A DNA stretch of 64,000 bases from Methylomagnum ishizawai. Lineage in GTDB: Bacteria; Pseudomonadota; Gammaproteobacteria; Methylococcales; Methylococcaceae. Under the pieces are notes generated by a model, which did not search any database, was not told the DNA's origin, and saw only the letters and a list, made by a program, of their open reading frames with translations. Below are positions 60,597-64,000 of the stretch, piece by piece. Location: positions 124,001 to 188,000 of the forward strand of contig NZ_AP019784.1 of assembly GCF_019670005.1 (NCBI RefSeq), given 5' to 3'. Both the position numbers and the translations under genes were made by a program. Position 1 is the first letter of the stretch. The number at the start of each line of letters is the position of its first letter.

Positions 60597-61520
60597 ATGA
60601 AAACTCGCATCTTGTTAATCGGCTCGGCCGGGCTGGTGGGTACCGCAGTTCGCGCGGCGCTGGAGAAAAGTGGCGCGGAAGTGATCGGCCTGGACCTGCG
60701 ATCCGATGGCAAGGAATTCGGGGATATACGCGAGGCGGACACCATCGCCCATGCCTTCCAGGGCTGTACGGGGATCATCCAATTGGCCGCCGTCTCCCGG
60801 GTCATCTTCGGGGAGCGGGACCCCGCCAACTGCTGGGCGACCAATGTGGAGGGCGTGCGGAACGTGCTCTCCCTGGCGTTGGCCCAAAACCCACGCCCTT
60901 GGCTCATTTTCGCGAGCAGCCGGGAAGTCTACGGACAACCGGATTCCCTGCCGGTCTCGGAAGATTCCCCCCTGAAACCGGTCAATGTCTATGGCCGTTC
61001 CAAGGTCGAGGGCGAGAATCTCGTTCACGCAGCCCGTTTCCAGGGACTCCGGGCCACCGTCATCCGCTTGTCGAACGTCTACGGCAGCACCCATGACCAC
61101 CCCGACCGGGTCGTTCCCGCTTTCGCGCGGGGCGCCGTCATGGGGTCGCCGCTGCGGGTGGACGGCGCGGACCATACCTTCGATTTCACGCACCTGGACG
61201 ATACCGTCCGGGGCATCCTGGCGCTCGCCTCCCGCCTGGAAGCCGGCGGCGAGGCTTTCCCGCCCATCCATTTCCTGACCGGCCAGGCCACCAGCCTGGG
61301 CCAGTTGGCCGAGTTGGCGAAGGAACTCGCCGGTTCGCCTTGCGAGGTGGTTCAAGCCCCCCCCAGGAATTTCGACGTTTCCACCTTCCAGGGCGACCCG
61401 GAGCGCGCCCGCCTGCTGTTGGACTGGACGCCGCGCATTTCCATCAGGGAAGGGCTGGGGCGTCTCATCGCCGATTTCCGGGCCGAACTGGACGGGGCCG
61501 ATGGGGTTGCGATCCGGTAG
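60597..61520 (+). CDS. NAD-dependent sugar-nucleotide epimerase/dehydratase
   Basis: 307 residues of the extended SDR family: ILLIGSAGLVGTAVRAAL at the NAD loop, catalytic Ser in IFASSREVYG and YxxxK in VYGRSKVEGENL, then LRATVIRLSNVYG. GalE-like enzymes convert NDP-sugars. A 106-bp AT-rich gap before this gene could hold a promoter. Confidence 0.9.
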   Translation: MKTRILLIGSAGLVGTAVRAALEKSGAEVIGLDLRSDGKEFGDIREADTIAHAFQGCTGIIQLAAVSRVIFGERDPANCWATNVEGVRNVLSLALAQNPRPWLIFASSREVYGQPDSLPVSEDSPLKPVNVYGRSKVEGENLVHAARFQGLRATVIRLSNVYGSTHDHPDRVVPAFARGAVMGSPLRVDGADHTFDFTHLDDTVRGILALASRLEAGGEAFPPIHFLTGQATSLGQLAELAKELAGSPCEVVQAPPRNFDVSTFQGDPERARLLLDWTPRISIREGLGRLIADFRAELDGADGVAIR

Positions 61521-61654
61521 CGGTGTTTCCGGTGGACGGGTCCATTCCGCCCAGGAGCAGTCACGCCGCGCCCATCGAAAAGTGACGCAAGGCAACCCTG
61601 TATACCCAAAGCGCTCCCGAATTCAACACCGGAACGAGCCGTTTTCCGACCATC

Positions 61655-62491
61655 ATGAACCCATTCAACGAGAAAGCCGCGCTCCCGCTCCAGGATTATA
61701 TCGGGCGGTTTGTCCATCAATTCGACCGCGCCTTGGAGCAAGCGCTGGCATCGAGCGGGGCGGTGCCTCCCTTGAGCGTGGCCATGCGGACGGCGGTGTT
61801 GGGCGGCGGCAAGCGTTTCCGACCCTTGCTGGTCGATTGTGGCTGCGCCCTGTTCGATATCCCGAGGCACGCGGCGCAGCAGGTCGGGGTGTGCGTCGAG
61901 TTCCTCCACGCCGCTTCGCTGGTACTCGACGACCTACCGGTCATGGATAACGCGGAAACCCGGCGGGGCACCGCGCCCGTCCATCTCGTGTTTGGCGATG
62001 CGCAAGCGATCCTTGCGGCGACGGCGCTCATTTCCTTGGCGTTCCAGACCTTGGCCGAACCTGGAACTTGGCCGGACGCCGAGATCAGAACCCGGTTGGT
62101 GACGGCCTGCGCCCGCGCCATCGGCCCCACGGGAATCAGCGGAGGGCAATCCCTGGACTTGGTCGGCGCGAACGGGAAGGCGCACAAGACGGCGGATCTG
62201 ATCCGTTTTTGTTGTGAAGTGGGGCCGATCCTGGGACAAGCCCCGTCCGCCGTCCATCGGCGACTCAGCGACTTCGGCACGGAGATTGGCATTGCCTTCC
62301 AAGAGCGCGACGACCTGCTGGATGGCGAGGGCCATCGTGGCGATTCCAGCCCCGGAGCCGGCCTAGAGCTTTCGGGCGTTAAAGCCAGGGAATTGGCGAG
62401 GGGTTTGGAAACGGATTTCGGTTTCCCCAAGGAAAAAGTTACGCCTTTGATCAAACTCGCCGAATGGACTTTGCCCCCACTATTGCCCTGA
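61655..62491 (+). CDS. Divergent polyprenyl diphosphate synthase
   Basis: 278 residues, a little shorter than IspA (~295). GGKRFRPLL (51-59) binds isopentenyl diphosphate. The first Asp-rich motif reads DDLPVMDN (92-99) instead of DDLPxMDDDD and is followed by the RRG; the second reads FQERDDLLD (215-223). The HKTADLI segment (178-184) keeps the conserved Lys-Thr. The catalytic Asp residues are present, but the first motif has lost acidic residues and the C-terminal end is short. Likely makes a short isoprenoid chain; product length cannot be read. Setting in a glycan operon suggests a dedicated lipid or modified acceptor. Confidence 0.85.
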   Translation: MNPFNEKAALPLQDYIGRFVHQFDRALEQALASSGAVPPLSVAMRTAVLGGGKRFRPLLVDCGCALFDIPRHAAQQVGVCVEFLHAASLVLDDLPVMDNAETRRGTAPVHLVFGDAQAILAATALISLAFQTLAEPGTWPDAEIRTRLVTACARAIGPTGISGGQSLDLVGANGKAHKTADLIRFCCEVGPILGQAPSAVHRRLSDFGTEIGIAFQERDDLLDGEGHRGDSSPGAGLELSGVKARELARGLETDFGFPKEKVTPLIKLAEWTLPPLLP

Positions 62492-62598
62492 CCACGGCGG
62501 CGAGTGATATTCGCTATAAAAGATGCCCGTTATTCCCTTAGATACAACAATAAAATACCCCAAGCATCGAAACAAATTAATAGCAGGAATGCCCCTAT

Positions 62599-64000
62599 AT
62601 GAGCGTTAGCAGCGGTGTTACCAAGACAGAGTTTAGCGAGGCCGTGCGCCGTTATAACGAGATACGGCAATGCGCGGATAAGCGCAAGCTATGCCACGCG
62701 CCATCGACCTCGATGTATTTCAACCGCGATGGCTATGTCGGGGCCTGCTGCTTCAACCGATCCCAGCCCTACGGCCAATATCCGCAGCAAACCATCGAGG
62801 ATATCTGGTTCGGCCAGCCCCGCCGGGGGCTCGATGAACAAATGCTATCCGAAGCCCTGCCGCATGGCTGCGAACTCTGTGTTTCGCCGCTGGCGGCGGA
62901 CAATTTCAGCAACGTCAATGCCGTGCAATTCGACAGGCTCGACGATCCGCGGGTCGTCCCCGCCGCCGCAACCCGCGCCGACGGGGCGGCCTATCCCCTA
63001 CAGATGGAATTCGAGCTTTCGAACAATTGCAATCTGGAATGCGTGATGTGTTCGGGCATGTTTTCCTCCTCGATCCGCAAGAACCGGGAGGGATTGCCGC
63101 CCTTCCCGATGTGCTACGACAGCGGGTTCGTACGGCAATTGCGCCCTTTCATCCCGCACCTGCACTCCGCCAAGTTCTACGGTGGCGAGCCGTTCATGGT
63201 GCAACCCTACTATGAAATCTGGGAATTGATGGCCGAACTCAATCCCGGCATCCGCCTGGTCGTGACCACCAATGCCACCATCCTGAACGACAGGGTCAAA
63301 CGCCTGCTGGAGGCGATGGATTTCGATCTGGTCCTGTCCATCGACAGCATTGTGAAGGAAACCTACGAGGCGATCCGTATCAACGCCGATTACGACAGCG
63401 TGATGGGCCACATCGATTACTTCATCGATTATGCGAAGCGCCGCGGTCGGACGCTGACTTTCGCGGTCTGCCCCATGACCTTGAACGCCCTGGAAATGCC
63501 CGCCTTGGTCGAGTTTTGCAATGAACGCGGAATCATGATCGGCTTCAATACCGTCGAATTCCCCCATGAATTGTCGATGCGCAATTTACCCGCCGAATCC
63601 CTGGCCGAGATCATCGATGTCTACGAGCGCTTCCGCCCGGACGGCGCAACCACCCTCCACCGGCACAACTTCGAACGCTTCCAGGGCGTGCTCAACATGG
63701 TGCGGTATTGGCACGGGTTGCGTGTGAAAACAGAAGATTCCCCCTTCGCGAAACGGCTCGAACAGCATTTGGAAGACCTCGACAATGCCTCCCTGGAAGG
63801 CAAGGTGGCCCGCTATATGTACCTGTACCTGCTAGGGAGCGGGAATGAGGAGGCCGCCCGCGCAGTCCTCTTCGAGCATTTCCAGGTCCGAAGCGACGAT
63901 CAAGCGGCGATCCTGGCCTATGTGGAAGCGTGTATCGCGGTTTATGGCCGGATTAACGATTGGCCGCCCTCCCGGATGCAAGAGCTGCAAGTCAAGGCCA
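62599..64000 (+). CDS. Radical SAM protein with N-terminal SPASM/twitch-like domain (partial)
   Basis: At least 467 residues; the gene runs past the window end. Residues ~32-94 carry Cys32, Cys50, Cys51, Cys91 and Cys94 in a SPASM/twitch-like pattern (CHAPSTSMYFNRDGYVGACC; TIEDIWFG; HGCELC), the type that holds an auxiliary Fe-S cluster. The radical SAM core follows, with Cys144, Cys148 and Cys151 in NNCNLECVMC and a GGEP segment (KFYGGEPF). The auxiliary domain is placed before the core, the reverse of the usual SPASM order. Substrate unknown; peptide or glycan-linked modification is possible. AGGA stands 12 bases before the ATG. Confidence 0.87.
   Translation, partial: MSVSSGVTKTEFSEAVRRYNEIRQCADKRKLCHAPSTSMYFNRDGYVGACCFNRSQPYGQYPQQTIEDIWFGQPRRGLDEQMLSEALPHGCELCVSPLAADNFSNVNAVQFDRLDDPRVVPAAATRADGAAYPLQMEFELSNNCNLECVMCSGMFSSSIRKNREGLPPFPMCYDSGFVRQLRPFIPHLHSAKFYGGEPFMVQPYYEIWELMAELNPGIRLVVTTNATILNDRVKRLLEAMDFDLVLSIDSIVKETYEAIRINADYDSVMGHIDYFIDYAKRRGRTLTFAVCPMTLNALEMPALVEFCNERGIMIGFNTVEFPHELSMRNLPAESLAEIIDVYERFRPDGATTLHRHNFERFQGVLNMVRYWHGLRVKTEDSPFAKRLEQHLEDLDNASLEGKVARYMYLYLLGSGNEEAARAVLFEHFQVRSDDQAAILAYVEACIAVYGRINDWPPSRMQELQVKA

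Overview
The window reads as chromosomal (or large-replicon) DNA of a high-GC gammaproteobacterium. The evidence is the GC-rich codon use, the Gram-negative envelope genes (outer-membrane porin-like protein, OlsBA ornithine-lipid enzymes, a NodT-type outer-membrane factor, a KdsC-like phosphatase) and a large signal-transduction repertoire. A Methylococcales-like host would fit the overall character, but that is an impression and not proved. No tRNA, rRNA or CRISPR array was seen.

Layout. 1-1154: tail of an unknown gene and a sulfotransferase. 1223-13284: a signalling block with four histidine kinases, one of them a 7TM hybrid with REC and Hpt domains, a CheY-like regulator, an unusual MerR-HTH/REC regulator, a SphA-like outer-membrane protein and a degenerate EAL protein. 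13434-15888: a secreted FAD oxidoreductase and a secreted protein with a short collagen-like stretch. 15945-29682: a minus-strand block of surface-glycan genes (DUF1919-like protein, methyltransferases, glycosyltransferases, pyruvyltransferase-like protein, a small phycobilisome-linker-like protein, and proteins sharing a GWxxD beta domain). Its 15-20.5 kb part is clearly more AT-rich than its surroundings.

30081-32228: a parAB partition locus whose upstream region carries two copies of a palindrome (core TGTGGAATTTTTCCACA). A third copy lies at 1176-1198. This is a strong candidate for a non-canonical centromere-like site. 32229-35462: a TetR (CecR-like) regulator, an outer-membrane factor and a periplasmic adaptor, with no inner-membrane pump following. 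35788-38419: a secreted STN-like protein, a DUF4383 membrane protein and an HExxH protein, separated by a perfect 20-bp palindrome and followed by a G-quadruplex-type run. 38726-40256: ornithine-lipid genes olsB/olsA.

40562-49267: a tightly coupled minus-strand operon encoding a GT-B-like transferase, an SpsF-type cytidylyltransferase, a split transketolase, a class III aminotransferase, an SDR, a NeuB-like synthase lacking its SAF domain, a KdsC-like phosphatase and an LplT-like carrier. Together these suggest synthesis and CMP-activation of an unusual amino-ulosonic acid. 49460-50160 is a decayed ISAs1-type transposase, followed by a GT39-like membrane glycosyltransferase (minus).

52246-64000: a plus-strand glycan operon with GT2, FAD oxidoreductase, a giant GT4/GT2 fusion, two GT4 enzymes, a sugar-nucleotide epimerase, a divergent polyprenyl diphosphate synthase and a radical SAM enzyme whose auxiliary-cluster domain precedes the radical SAM core (cut by the window end).

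The most promising candidates for new biology are the palindrome/parAB pair, the NeuB-transketolase operon, the shared GWxxD domain and the polyprenyl synthase/radical SAM pair at the right edge.
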